Source: Phycisphaerae bacterium
GTDB lineage: Bacteria; Planctomycetota; Phycisphaerae; Phycisphaerales; UBA1924
Direction: 5' to 3'
Assembly (NCBI GenBank): GCA_016794945.1
Contig: JAEUIX010000106.1
Span: forward strand, 1 to 7,373
Length of the DNA: 7,373 bases
A program made the position numbers and the translations under genes. Under the pieces are notes generated by a model. That model was not told the DNA's origin. It saw nothing but the letters and a program-made list of their open reading frames with translations, and did not search any database. This document shows, one piece after another, positions 1 to 5,822 of this stretch. Each line of letters opens with the position of its first letter. Position 1 is the first letter of the stretch.

Positions 1-405
1 GCCGCGACGGCCACAGCGGTGCAGGAGCGGCGGCACGACGGCGCCGCGCCCGCGGGGTGCGACGCCGTGCCCGGCGCGGCGGCCGAAGGCGAGATCGACC
101 CGCGCGTGGACCTGCGCGAGCCGCTCGAAACCCTGACCGACGAGATCAGCATGTGCCTGCGGTACTACGACGGCCTCTTCCCCGGTCGGCGGGTGACCCG
201 CGCGATCTTCGTGGGCGGCGAGGCGCGGCACACCGCGCTCTGCCAGCACGTCGCCCGGGCCTTGCGACTGCCGGCGCACGTGGCGGATCCGCTGGCGCGC
301 CTGGCGCGCGGCGGTGCGGAGCCGCTGACCAACGTCGCCCTGAACCAGCCCCAGCCCGGCTGGGCCGTCGCCGTGGGGCTGTGCCTGAGCCCGACGGACC
401 TTTGA
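1..405 (+). CDS. pilM: PilM-type type IV pilus assembly protein, C-terminal part (5' end outside window)
   Basis: Partial gene; the reading frame is open from base 1 and stops at TGA 403-405, giving 134 visible residues. PilM is a cytoplasmic actin-like (FtsA-fold) ATP-binding protein that holds the cytoplasmic tail of PilN. The visible part matches the last subdomain of that fold: a helix beginning LETLTDEI (residues 42-49), then RYYDGLFPG (54-62), a strand leading into the glycine turn VGGEAR (71-76) that closes the nucleotide pocket in this family, a DPL motif, and a final helix with the typical AVGL ending. Residues 1-35 are an Ala/Gly-rich, low-complexity stretch that looks like a surface loop inserted before the last subdomain. 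A GTG at 19 is an internal codon and not a likely start. The identification rests on this fold pattern together with the pilN- and pilO-like genes directly downstream. Confidence 0.82.
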   Translation, partial: AATATAVQERRHDGAAPAGCDAVPGAAAEGEIDPRVDLREPLETLTDEISMCLRYYDGLFPGRRVTRAIFVGGEARHTALCQHVARALRLPAHVADPLARLARGGAEPLTNVALNQPQPGWAVAVGLCLSPTDL

Positions 406-445
406 ACCGAGAAGACGCCACGGGGTGGGACGATCGAACCGAGCC

Positions 446-449
446 GGAG
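446..449 (+). promoter_or_regulatory. Ribosome binding site of the pilN-like gene
   Basis: GGAG lies 8 bases before the ATG at 458. It decides the start of the pilN-like gene. The same frame is open upstream to a GTG at 425, but the 11 residues this would add are Arg/Ala/Gly-rich and that GTG has no purine-rich site at proper spacing. Confidence 0.55.
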
Positions 450-457
450 CCCGACGC

Positions 458-1288
458 ATGATGAAGCAGCACACCAACGCCGCGACGAGTTTCCTGCCGG
501 AGGACTACCTGCAGCGCAAGAGCGAGGCGCGCGCCAACGCGATCAACCTCGTGCTGTTCGGGGTGGTGCTGTTCGGGGTGATCGGTGCGTTCTTCGTGAC
601 GAACCAGCAGTGGTCGTCGGTGCGGGCACGCCAGGCGCAGATCAACCAGGAGTACATGGCCGAGACCCAGAAGCTCGAGCAACTGCGGCTCCTGGAGGCA
701 CAGAAGCGCGAGATGATCGAGAAGGCCGAGATCACCGCCGCCCTGCTCGAGCGCGTGCCCCGCTCGATCCTCATGGCCGAGCTGATCAACCGCATGCCCG
801 AGCGGCTGACGCTGACCGAGGTGAGCCTGCAGAGCCGGAGGATCAAGGAAGAGCCAAAGAAGCCCGCCGGCGCGAACCAGCCCAAGACCCTCTCGGCCAA
901 GCCCGCCGGCGCCGGCGCGCCGGGGTCGGTCGCGCCGCCCGAGCCGCCCGCCCGCCCGCGCCCGCCGAAGATGGAGTTCACGGTGGTGCTCATCGGGCTC
1001 TCGCCCGCCGACACCGACATCGCCGACTACCACACGGCCCTCAAGGACTGCCCGCTGATCGACCGGGTCGAGATGGTGTCGTCGATCGAGACGAAGGTCG
1101 ACGAAACGATGATGCGCAAGTTCCGGCTCGAGGCGCAGATCCGGCTCGACGCCGACGCCCGGCGGATCGAGCCCCTCCAGGTGCCGCGCCTGCGGCTGGC
1201 GGCGAACCCGGCCCCCGGCGGCGCCGACAAGGCGCGACCGCCGCACAACCCCACGCCGGTGGCGAACGTCCCGACCGACAAGCGGTGA
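458..1288 (+). CDS. pilN: PilN-like inner-membrane pilus platform protein
   Basis: Predicted 276-residue bitopic protein of the pilus alignment complex. Its short cytoplasmic tail should dock on PilM and its periplasmic part should pair with PilO. The tail holds SFLPEDY (residues 11-17) where classical PilN has the PilM-binding INLLPxR motif. One membrane segment follows (about 29-47), then a coiled-coil region (about 52-100) rich in Q, E, K and R, and the start of the ferredoxin-like periplasmic fold (about 101-130, with RMPERLTLTEV). A Pro/Ala/Lys-rich linker (about 132-171) separates this from the second half of the fold (172-235). The tail from 238 on is again Pro/Ala-rich. Classical PilN is roughly 180-200 residues; linker and tail account for the excess. 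The gene starts 52 bp after pilM and ends 18 bp before pilO. ATG 458 is chosen on its Shine-Dalgarno site; ATG 461 directly behind is equally possible. Confidence 0.8.
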   Translation: MMKQHTNAATSFLPEDYLQRKSEARANAINLVLFGVVLFGVIGAFFVTNQQWSSVRARQAQINQEYMAETQKLEQLRLLEAQKREMIEKAEITAALLERVPRSILMAELINRMPERLTLTEVSLQSRRIKEEPKKPAGANQPKTLSAKPAGAGAPGSVAPPEPPARPRPPKMEFTVVLIGLSPADTDIADYHTALKDCPLIDRVEMVSSIETKVDETMMRKFRLEAQIRLDADARRIEPLQVPRLRLAANPAPGGADKARPPHNPTPVANVPTDKR

Positions 1289-1293
1289 ACACC

Positions 1294-1300
1294 AAGGAGA
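1294..1300 (+). promoter_or_regulatory. Strong ribosome binding site of the pilO-like gene
   Basis: AAGGAGA sits 6 bases before the ATG at 1307, inside the 18-bp gap after pilN. It is the best Shine-Dalgarno match on the + strand of the window and fixes the pilO start. Confidence 0.75.
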
Positions 1301-1306
1301 CGACCG

Positions 1307-1861
1307 ATGCGAACCGACCTGCGACAGATGGCGTTCATCGCGGTGCTGGTGGGCGTGCCCGTGGCGTCGTATTTCACCGTCTTCAAGCCGCAGAACACCG
1401 AGATCGCCCGCGCACGGGCCGAGATCGAGCTCAAGCAGTCTCGTCTGGAACGGCTGCGCGAAGCGACGCGCATGTCCGACGGCCTGGAACGGGCCAACGC
1501 CGAGATCCGCAGGGCCATCGACGCCATCGAGTCCCGGCTCCCCTCCGACAAGGAGATGGACTCGGTGCTGCGCGACGTGGCGCTCATCGCCGCCAAGTGC
1601 GGTCTGAAGCTCCCCACGTTCAAGCGGGCCGACAAGGCGCTGCCCGCCGGCACCGCCCTGGAGCAGCCGATCGAGATGTCGATCACCGGTGACTTCGACG
1701 GCTTCTACCGCTTCCTGCTCGAGGTGGAGAAGCTGCCGCGCGTCACCCGTCTGACCGACATGAAGCTCACGCGGTCCAACGACGTCGACGGGAACATGCA
1801 GTGCTCGTGCACCATGAGCATCTACTACCAGGGCGCCTCGCTCGCAGGAGTCCAGCAGTGA
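1307..1861 (+). CDS. pilO: PilO-like inner-membrane pilus platform protein
   Basis: Full-length 184-residue protein, a normal size for PilO, which dimerises with PilN in the periplasm and links the inner-membrane ring to PilP. A short cytoplasmic tail (1-7) is followed by one membrane segment (about 8-26), a long charged coiled coil (about 29-76), the ESRLP boundary (75-79) that ends the coiled coil in this family, and a ferredoxin-like periplasmic domain. The domain holds the recognisable GDFDGFYRFLLEVEKLPR stretch (128-145), equivalent to the family pattern G-x-Y-x-x-L-x-x-F-L-x-x-L-x-x-L-P-R, and a last strand with CSCTMSIYYQ (166-175). Start ATG 1307 has a strong Shine-Dalgarno site. The stop overlaps the next start by four bases (GTGA, 1858-1861), which implies translational coupling. 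Confidence 0.87.
   Translation: MRTDLRQMAFIAVLVGVPVASYFTVFKPQNTEIARARAEIELKQSRLERLREATRMSDGLERANAEIRRAIDAIESRLPSDKEMDSVLRDVALIAAKCGLKLPTFKRADKALPAGTALEQPIEMSITGDFDGFYRFLLEVEKLPRVTRLTDMKLTRSNDVDGNMQCSCTMSIYYQGASLAGVQQ
1846..1850 (+). promoter_or_regulatory. Ribosome binding site deciding the GTG start of the pilP-like gene
   Basis: AGGAG lies inside the end of pilO, 7 bases before GTG 1858. It favours this GTG, which overlaps the pilO stop by four bases, over the in-frame ATG at 1888, which has only a weak GAG-type site upstream. Confidence 0.6.
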
Positions 1862-2589
1862 CCAGCAACCAGCCCGAGACCGACGCGATGAACGACCCGA
1901 CGCTCTCGCCCCTGCTGGGCCTCGGGCCGGCCCAGGCCGGCGCCGCGCCCGAGGGCGCCGACGGCGGCACCCTGGCCGGCCTCGACGGGTTCGCGGCCGA
2001 CATCGGACGCAGGCCCAGGGTCAGCGCACAGTCCGTGCTCCTTGCCGCCGTCGTCGTGGTGGCGGGGGGCGTGCTGTTCGCCATGCGGCAGATCGGCCTC
2101 GGCCCCGCCGCCGCCGTGGCTCAGACCAAGGAGGCCGAGATCCCCACCCCCAGCGCCGGCGACCATCGCGGCGTGCTGGCCGACCTCAACTCTTCGCGGG
2201 TCGAGCTGCAGGTGCCCGAGGAGAAGGTCAAGAAGAACCCGTTCCGGCTCGTCGGCGCCGCGATGGAGCCAGAGGTGGCCACCGCCGGAGCCCCCGCCGA
2301 CGATTCCGGCCGGCGCGCCAGCGAGGCCGCACGTGCCGACGCCGAGAAGCGCCGCAAGCTCGCCGAAGCCCGCGCGAGCCTGGTCAAGAGCAAGCTCAAC
2401 GGCATGACGCTCAACGGCGTGATGGGCGGCTCCAACCCCGTCGCCCGCATCGGCGGACGCGTCTACCGAACCGGGGACGTGATCGACGAGCTCTTCACCG
2501 TCCGGGAGATCCGCCAGCGGTCCGTGGATCTCGAGTGCGACGGCATCACCTACACGATCGAGATGGCGACGGCCGAGGCCAGGCCCTGA
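1858..2589 (+). CDS. PilP/GspC-like bitopic inner-membrane protein
   Basis: Predicted 243-residue protein with a cytoplasmic N-terminus rich in Ala, Gly and Pro (1-54), one membrane segment (about 58-76), a linker containing KKNPFR (125-130), a charged Ala/Arg/Lys helix (about 151-179), and a small beta domain at the end (about 180-236). The beta domain reads L-N-G-M-T-L-N-G-V, then ARIGGRVYRTGD (196-207), then V-x-x-I-x-x-x-x-V-x-L. This is the pattern of the homology region shared by PilP and GspC, which contacts the secretin and, in PilP, also binds PilN-PilO. The N-P-F motif is also typical of PilP. Classical PilP is a lipoprotein; this one has no lipobox cysteine and has a real transmembrane helix, as GspC does. 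The place after pilO agrees with PilP. No symbol is given because it is intermediate between the two families. Confidence 0.7.
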   Translation: MTSNQPETDAMNDPTLSPLLGLGPAQAGAAPEGADGGTLAGLDGFAADIGRRPRVSAQSVLLAAVVVVAGGVLFAMRQIGLGPAAAVAQTKEAEIPTPSAGDHRGVLADLNSSRVELQVPEEKVKKNPFRLVGAAMEPEVATAGAPADDSGRRASEAARADAEKRRKLAEARASLVKSKLNGMTLNGVMGGSNPVARIGGRVYRTGDVIDELFTVREIRQRSVDLECDGITYTIEMATAEARP

Positions 2590-2597
2590 CCCGGGCC
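2582..2597 (+). other. Small GC hairpin over the stop codon of the pilP-like gene
   Basis: GGCCC (2582-2586) and GGGCC (2593-2597) pair perfectly around a 6-base loop that contains the TGA stop (2587-2589). There is no following T-run, so it is not a classical intrinsic terminator. It could weaken read-through or modulate the longest spacing of the operon before pilB. Short GC stems arise often by chance in such sequence. Confidence 0.3.
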
Positions 2598-2634
2598 GCC
2601 AGGCCGCGGGCGAACCGAACACCCGACCCACGCC

Positions 2635-2639
2635 GGAGG
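2635..2639 (+). promoter_or_regulatory. Ribosome binding site deciding the GTG start of the pilB-like gene
   Basis: GGAGG ends 5 bases before GTG 2645. The following residues, MARNNIDDILNELGV, form a plausible amphipathic helix, supporting this start although it is not an ATG. Confidence 0.65.
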
Positions 2640-2644
2640 CGATC

Positions 2645-4654
2645 GTGGCGCGCAACAACATCGACGACATCCTGAACGAACTGGGCGTGGACCCCGCGGC
2701 CGCGGCCGAGGAGGCGCGCCGCCAGGCTCGATCCACCGATCCGGGCAAGCGAAAGCACGCCGTCGACCGTGCCGAGCAGTCGTTCAGCCCCCTGCCCGCT
2801 GTGCCCGCGGGGCAGCGGTCCTTCACCCACAGCATCACCGTGCAGTCGGACCCCGCCGTTCCCGTGGCCCCGGCGCCCGCTGCCAGCCCCGCCGTGGGTG
2901 AAGCGCTCAGCGCCGTGTACCAGCCGGAAACCGACGGCGCCGTCCCGCAGACCGACCTCGCCCAGGCGCTGCTGGCCGCCGGAGTGGCCACCGCACAGCA
3001 GCTCACCGCCGCCCAGCAGGTCATCACCCAGTCGCCCGGCCGCCGCCTGGCGGAAGTGCTGATCGAACAGGGCGTCGACGAGGCCAAGCTCCAGCAGTGC
3101 GTCGCGGTGCTCGCGGGCGTGCCCTTCGAGCACATCGACCTCGCCAAGGGGGTCGACGGGGGCTTCGACGGGAAGCTGCTGCAGCGCCTGACGGTGGAGT
3201 TCTGCAAGACCCGCGGCGTGCTGCCGCTGCGGACCGAGGGCGCGCGCATCGTCATGGGCGTGCTGCGGCCCGACGACGTGTTCGTCCTCGACGAGGTGCG
3301 CCGCCGCCTCAGCACGCCCTCGGTCAAGGCCGTGGTCGTCACCGGCTTCGAGCTCCGCGGCGCCCTGGAGATCGTCGGCGACTCCATGAGCGAGAAGGTG
3401 GACGTCAGCAAGATCCTCAGCGAGGTCGAGGAGGCAGACGTCCAGGTCGAGAAGAAGAACGATGCGGAGGTCGACCTCGAGAAGGAGGCGGCCGAGAGCC
3501 CCGTCATCCGCTACGTCAACTACATCATCCAGCAGGCCGTCAAGGAAGGGGCCAGCGACATCCACATCGAGCCCGCGGAGAAGAAGATCAAGGTGAGGTT
3601 CCGCATCGACGGCGAGCTCTACGAGATGATGCAGCCGCCCGCCGGCATGGCCGCCGCCATCGTCAGCCGGCTCAAGATCATGGCCAACCTCGACATCTCC
3701 GAGCGCCGGCTTCCGCAGGACGGACGCATCCGCTGCACGGTGCAGGGGCGCAAGCTGGACCTGCGCATGAGCACGCTCCCGTGCGCCTACGGCGAGAAGG
3801 TCGTGCTCCGCATCCTCGACACCCGCTCGATCAACGTCAAGCTCGAGGACCTGGGCTTCGACGAGTCGATCCTCCAGCTCTGGCGGGGCCTGGTCAACGT
3901 GCCGCACGGCATCGTCCTGGTCACCGGGCCCACCGGCTCGGGCAAGACCACCACCCTCTATTCCTCGCTCCGAACCCTCGACAAGAACTCGATGAACGTC
4001 TCCACCGTGGAGGACCCCATCGAGTACCACCTCGAAGGCATCACCCAGTGCCAGATGCACGAGCGCATCGGCATGACCTTCGCCGCGGCCCTGCGGGCCC
4101 TGCTCCGTCAGGACCCGGACGTCGTGATGCTCGGCGAGATCCGCGACCACGAGACCGCCCTCGTCGCCGTCCAGGCGGCGCTGACCGGCCACCTCGTGCT
4201 CAGCACCCTGCACACCAACGACGCGCCCAGCTCCATCACCCGGCTGGTCAACATCGGCCTCGAGCCGTTCCTCGTCGCCGCGGCGGTCAACGGGGTCCTC
4301 GCCCAGCGGCTGCTGCGCAGGCTCTGCGGCGTGTGCAAGTCGGAGAAGCCACCGAACGACGAGATGATCGAGTTCCTCTCCGCCCAGGGCATGAACACCC
4401 AGAAGGTCTGGAGCCCCAAGGGGTGCGACAAGTGCCGGAACACCGGCTACTCCGGTCGCGTCGGCATTTACGAGCTGCTCACCGTGGACGACACGCTGCG
4501 CGACATCATCGTTCGCAACCCCTCCGTGTCGGACCTGCGGCGAACGTGCCTGGAGCGCGGCATGGTCACGCTGCGCGCCGACGGTCTCAAGAAAGCGGCG
4601 CGGGGGCTCACCTCCATCGAGGAGGTCCTCCGAGTCACCGAGAGCACCATCTGA
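2645..4654 (+). CDS. pilB: PilB/GspE-family pilus extension or secretion ATPase
   Basis: Full-length 669-residue cytoplasmic hexameric AAA-like ATPase that powers pilin or pseudopilin assembly. Domains: a helix and Pro/Ala-rich linker (1-98); an MshEN/GSPII_E_N-type domain (about 100-245); a charged linker (about 260-285); the N2 PAS-like domain starting near SPVIRYVNYIIQQAV; then the RecA-like motor. Motor motifs: Walker A GPTGSGKTT (428-436), Asp box with VEDPIEY (455-461), Walker B and T2SE signature RQDPDVVMLGEIRD (488-501; E498 is the catalytic glutamate), His box GHLVLSTLHTND (515-526), and a zinc tetracysteine, C561/C564 and C594/C597. All catalytic elements are intact. It starts 55 bp after the pilP-like gene and closes the operon in view. 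PilB is preferred over GspE because of the pilMNO neighbours, but a type II secretion role cannot be excluded. PilT is excluded by size and the N-terminal domains. Confidence 0.93.
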   Translation: MARNNIDDILNELGVDPAAAAEEARRQARSTDPGKRKHAVDRAEQSFSPLPAVPAGQRSFTHSITVQSDPAVPVAPAPAASPAVGEALSAVYQPETDGAVPQTDLAQALLAAGVATAQQLTAAQQVITQSPGRRLAEVLIEQGVDEAKLQQCVAVLAGVPFEHIDLAKGVDGGFDGKLLQRLTVEFCKTRGVLPLRTEGARIVMGVLRPDDVFVLDEVRRRLSTPSVKAVVVTGFELRGALEIVGDSMSEKVDVSKILSEVEEADVQVEKKNDAEVDLEKEAAESPVIRYVNYIIQQAVKEGASDIHIEPAEKKIKVRFRIDGELYEMMQPPAGMAAAIVSRLKIMANLDISERRLPQDGRIRCTVQGRKLDLRMSTLPCAYGEKVVLRILDTRSINVKLEDLGFDESILQLWRGLVNVPHGIVLVTGPTGSGKTTTLYSSLRTLDKNSMNVSTVEDPIEYHLEGITQCQMHERIGMTFAAALRALLRQDPDVVMLGEIRDHETALVAVQAALTGHLVLSTLHTNDAPSSITRLVNIGLEPFLVAAAVNGVLAQRLLRRLCGVCKSEKPPNDEMIEFLSAQGMNTQKVWSPKGCDKCRNTGYSGRVGIYELLTVDDTLRDIIVRNPSVSDLRRTCLERGMVTLRADGLKKAARGLTSIEEVLRVTESTI

Positions 4655-4658
4655 TTGC

Positions 4659-4713
4659 GCCACGCCCGCGCCACGCCCGCGCTACGCCCGCGCCACGCCC
4701 GCGCTACGGGCGC
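4659..4713. repeat. Five tandem 11-bp repeats between convergent genes
   Basis: Units are 4659-4669, 4670-4680, 4681-4691, 4692-4702 and 4703-4713. The first, second and fourth are identical (GCCACGCCCGC). The third has C to T at position 3. The fifth has the same change plus CCC to GGG. Units 2+3 and 4+5 also form a 22-bp repeat with only two or three mismatches. The array fills most of the 49-bp gap after pilB and includes the stop codon (4704-4706, CTA on +) and final codons of the reverse-strand gene. Confidence 0.85.
4696..4712. terminator. Possible bidirectional hairpin between convergent genes
   Basis: CGCCCG (4696-4701) and CGGGCG (4707-4712) form a perfect 6-bp stem with a 5-base loop. 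The stem arises because the last repeat unit carries GGG in place of CCC. Read on the - strand, the loop holds the TAG stop of the secreted-protein gene. Position between convergent genes suits a terminator or transcription barrier, but no T-run follows on either strand, so a classical intrinsic terminator is not shown. Confidence 0.4.
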
Positions 4714-5801
4714 GCCGGCTCTCCCGCCGGACGGGCCGGCTTCGGCTCGATCACCATCCCCGCCCGCATCCAGTCGAACACCGCACGGTGCGACTCCTGC
4801 GTGCGGAGCACCTGGTCCGCCGTGGGAGCCGTCTCGTCGGCGTACACGTCGTCGAACACCGACATGTACACCACGATCGCAACCTTGCCCCGCACGAACA
4901 CGCTGAGCGTCCCGCGGCTGTAGGCCGTGCGGCCCTCGGCCACCGTCTTGGTCGCTTCGATGGTGCGGACGGCCGTCAGGTCGCCCGCCACCCGTGCCGT
5001 CTCCGTTCCGATCACCTTCTCGCCCTCGCCGGTCGTCGACAAACGCCCCAGCAGCGACAGCAGCTCCGCCGGCGACGGCTCGGCGGGGCCGTCGTAGGGG
5101 TGGGTCTCGATGCGCACCACCGCCGGCCCGAGGCCCACGTTGCCCGCAAGCATGAACGCCGTCGGCGGGGCGTCCTTCGGCGTGATCGACGCCCAGCTCG
5201 ATGGCACGGGCACGGCCAGCCAGTTTGCGTCGTCCGCAGGAAGGCCGATCCCGACCTTCCGGCCGAAGCCCTGCTCGATCTCCGCGGCGTGGTTGGCTCG
5301 GAACGCCGGGTGCCACGCGTTGAGCATCGCCATGTGCCGGAGCATCTGCCGCTCGGGCGCGAAGCCCCCGCTCTCCAGCCCGGCGCGGGCCGACTCGGCC
5401 GTCAGCGGCGCCTTGTCCGTTTGCTGCTGAAGCTGCTCGCGCTTGAACCGCGCCCAGTCCTCGCGGAACGACGCATCGCGCCGGGCCAGCTCCTGTTCCA
5501 CGGCCGCCGCCGCGGGACCGTAGTGAGCCGCGAGCCGGGATCGCGCGGCGTTGGCGGCGTTCGCCAGCTCCGGGAACTCCCTTGCGATCCGGGTCAGCAG
5601 CGCCAAGCGCGCCTCGTAGAAGCCCAGAGCCTGACCCATCAGGCGCGGATCGACGCGTGTCGTCCACCGCTCGCCGAACGGCGGGGCGGCGCGATCGGCC
5701 GGCGTCGCCGCGGGGGTGCCGGCCGGCGGCGAGGGCTGGACAGGCTCGGCCGGTTGCAGCGAAAGTCCGACGGCGAGCACGAGCGATGCGGCGTGGATCA
5801 C
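4704..5801 (-). CDS. Secreted protein of unknown function, possible PsbP/Mog1-like C-terminal domain
   Basis: Predicted 365 residues. I do not recognise a named family. The N-terminus (MIHAASLVLAVGLSLQPA) looks like a short signal peptide with weak positive charge; cleavage is plausible around residue 18. A Pro/Ala-rich linker (19-41) and a mostly helical, charged region (about 52-178; Glu, Arg, Gln-rich) follow. From about 194 the pattern changes to alternating strands: NWLAVPVPSSW (194-203), a strand near 226-234, GTETARVAGDLTAVRT (265-280), and SVFVRGKVAIVVYMSVFDD (300-318), ending in a helix (328-347). This order resembles the PsbP/Mog1-like alpha-beta sandwich; this is pattern resemblance only. 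The start is GTG with AAGGGAG 6 bases upstream. It lies 21 bp after the metallophosphoesterase gene and is probably co-transcribed with it. The role is unknown; export to the periplasm or outside is inferred. Confidence 0.75.
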   Translation of the reverse strand: MIHAASLVLAVGLSLQPAEPVQPSPPAGTPAATPADRAAPPFGERWTTRVDPRLMGQALGFYEARLALLTRIAREFPELANAANAARSRLAAHYGPAAAAVEQELARRDASFREDWARFKREQLQQQTDKAPLTAESARAGLESGGFAPERQMLRHMAMLNAWHPAFRANHAAEIEQGFGRKVGIGLPADDANWLAVPVPSSWASITPKDAPPTAFMLAGNVGLGPAVVRIETHPYDGPAEPSPAELLSLLGRLSTTGEGEKVIGTETARVAGDLTAVRTIEATKTVAEGRTAYSRGTLSVFVRGKVAIVVYMSVFDDVYADETAPTADQVLRTQESHRAVFDWMRAGMVIEPKPARPAGEPARP

Positions 5802-5807
5802 GTGAAG

Positions 5808-5814
5808 CTCCCTT
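5808..5814 (-). promoter_or_regulatory. Ribosome binding site of the secreted-protein gene
   Basis: On the - strand AAGGGAG ends 6 bases before the GTG start at 5801. It lies inside the 21-bp gap after the metallophosphoesterase stop and supports the GTG start. Confidence 0.65.
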
Positions 5815-5822
5815 ACCGGGGA

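Noticed and set aside
425..457. Upstream GTG extension of the pilN-like gene
   Set aside because: It adds only an Arg/Ala/Gly-rich stretch with no suitable Shine-Dalgarno site, while ATG 458 has GGAG at 8 bases.
1825..3507. Open frame of about 560 codons on the - strand across pilP-like and pilB starts
   Set aside because: It crosses two well-supported genes, has low-complexity Ser/Thr/Ala composition, and no recognisable motif.
2546..4663. Open frame of about 705 codons on the - strand covering the whole ATPase gene
   Set aside because: It is antisense to a gene with every motor motif intact. Its Leu/Asp/His/Val/Gly-rich composition is what the antisense frame of a GC-rich gene gives, and it shows no domain of its own.
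4659..4713. CRISPR array
   Set aside because: The 11-bp units are directly adjacent with no unique spacers, and no cas gene is nearby.
3097..4923. Open frame of about 608 codons on the + strand in a second frame over pilB
   Set aside because: Extremely Arg/Gly/Ala/His-rich, as expected from an out-of-frame reading; it runs on through the repeat array into antisense of the next gene.
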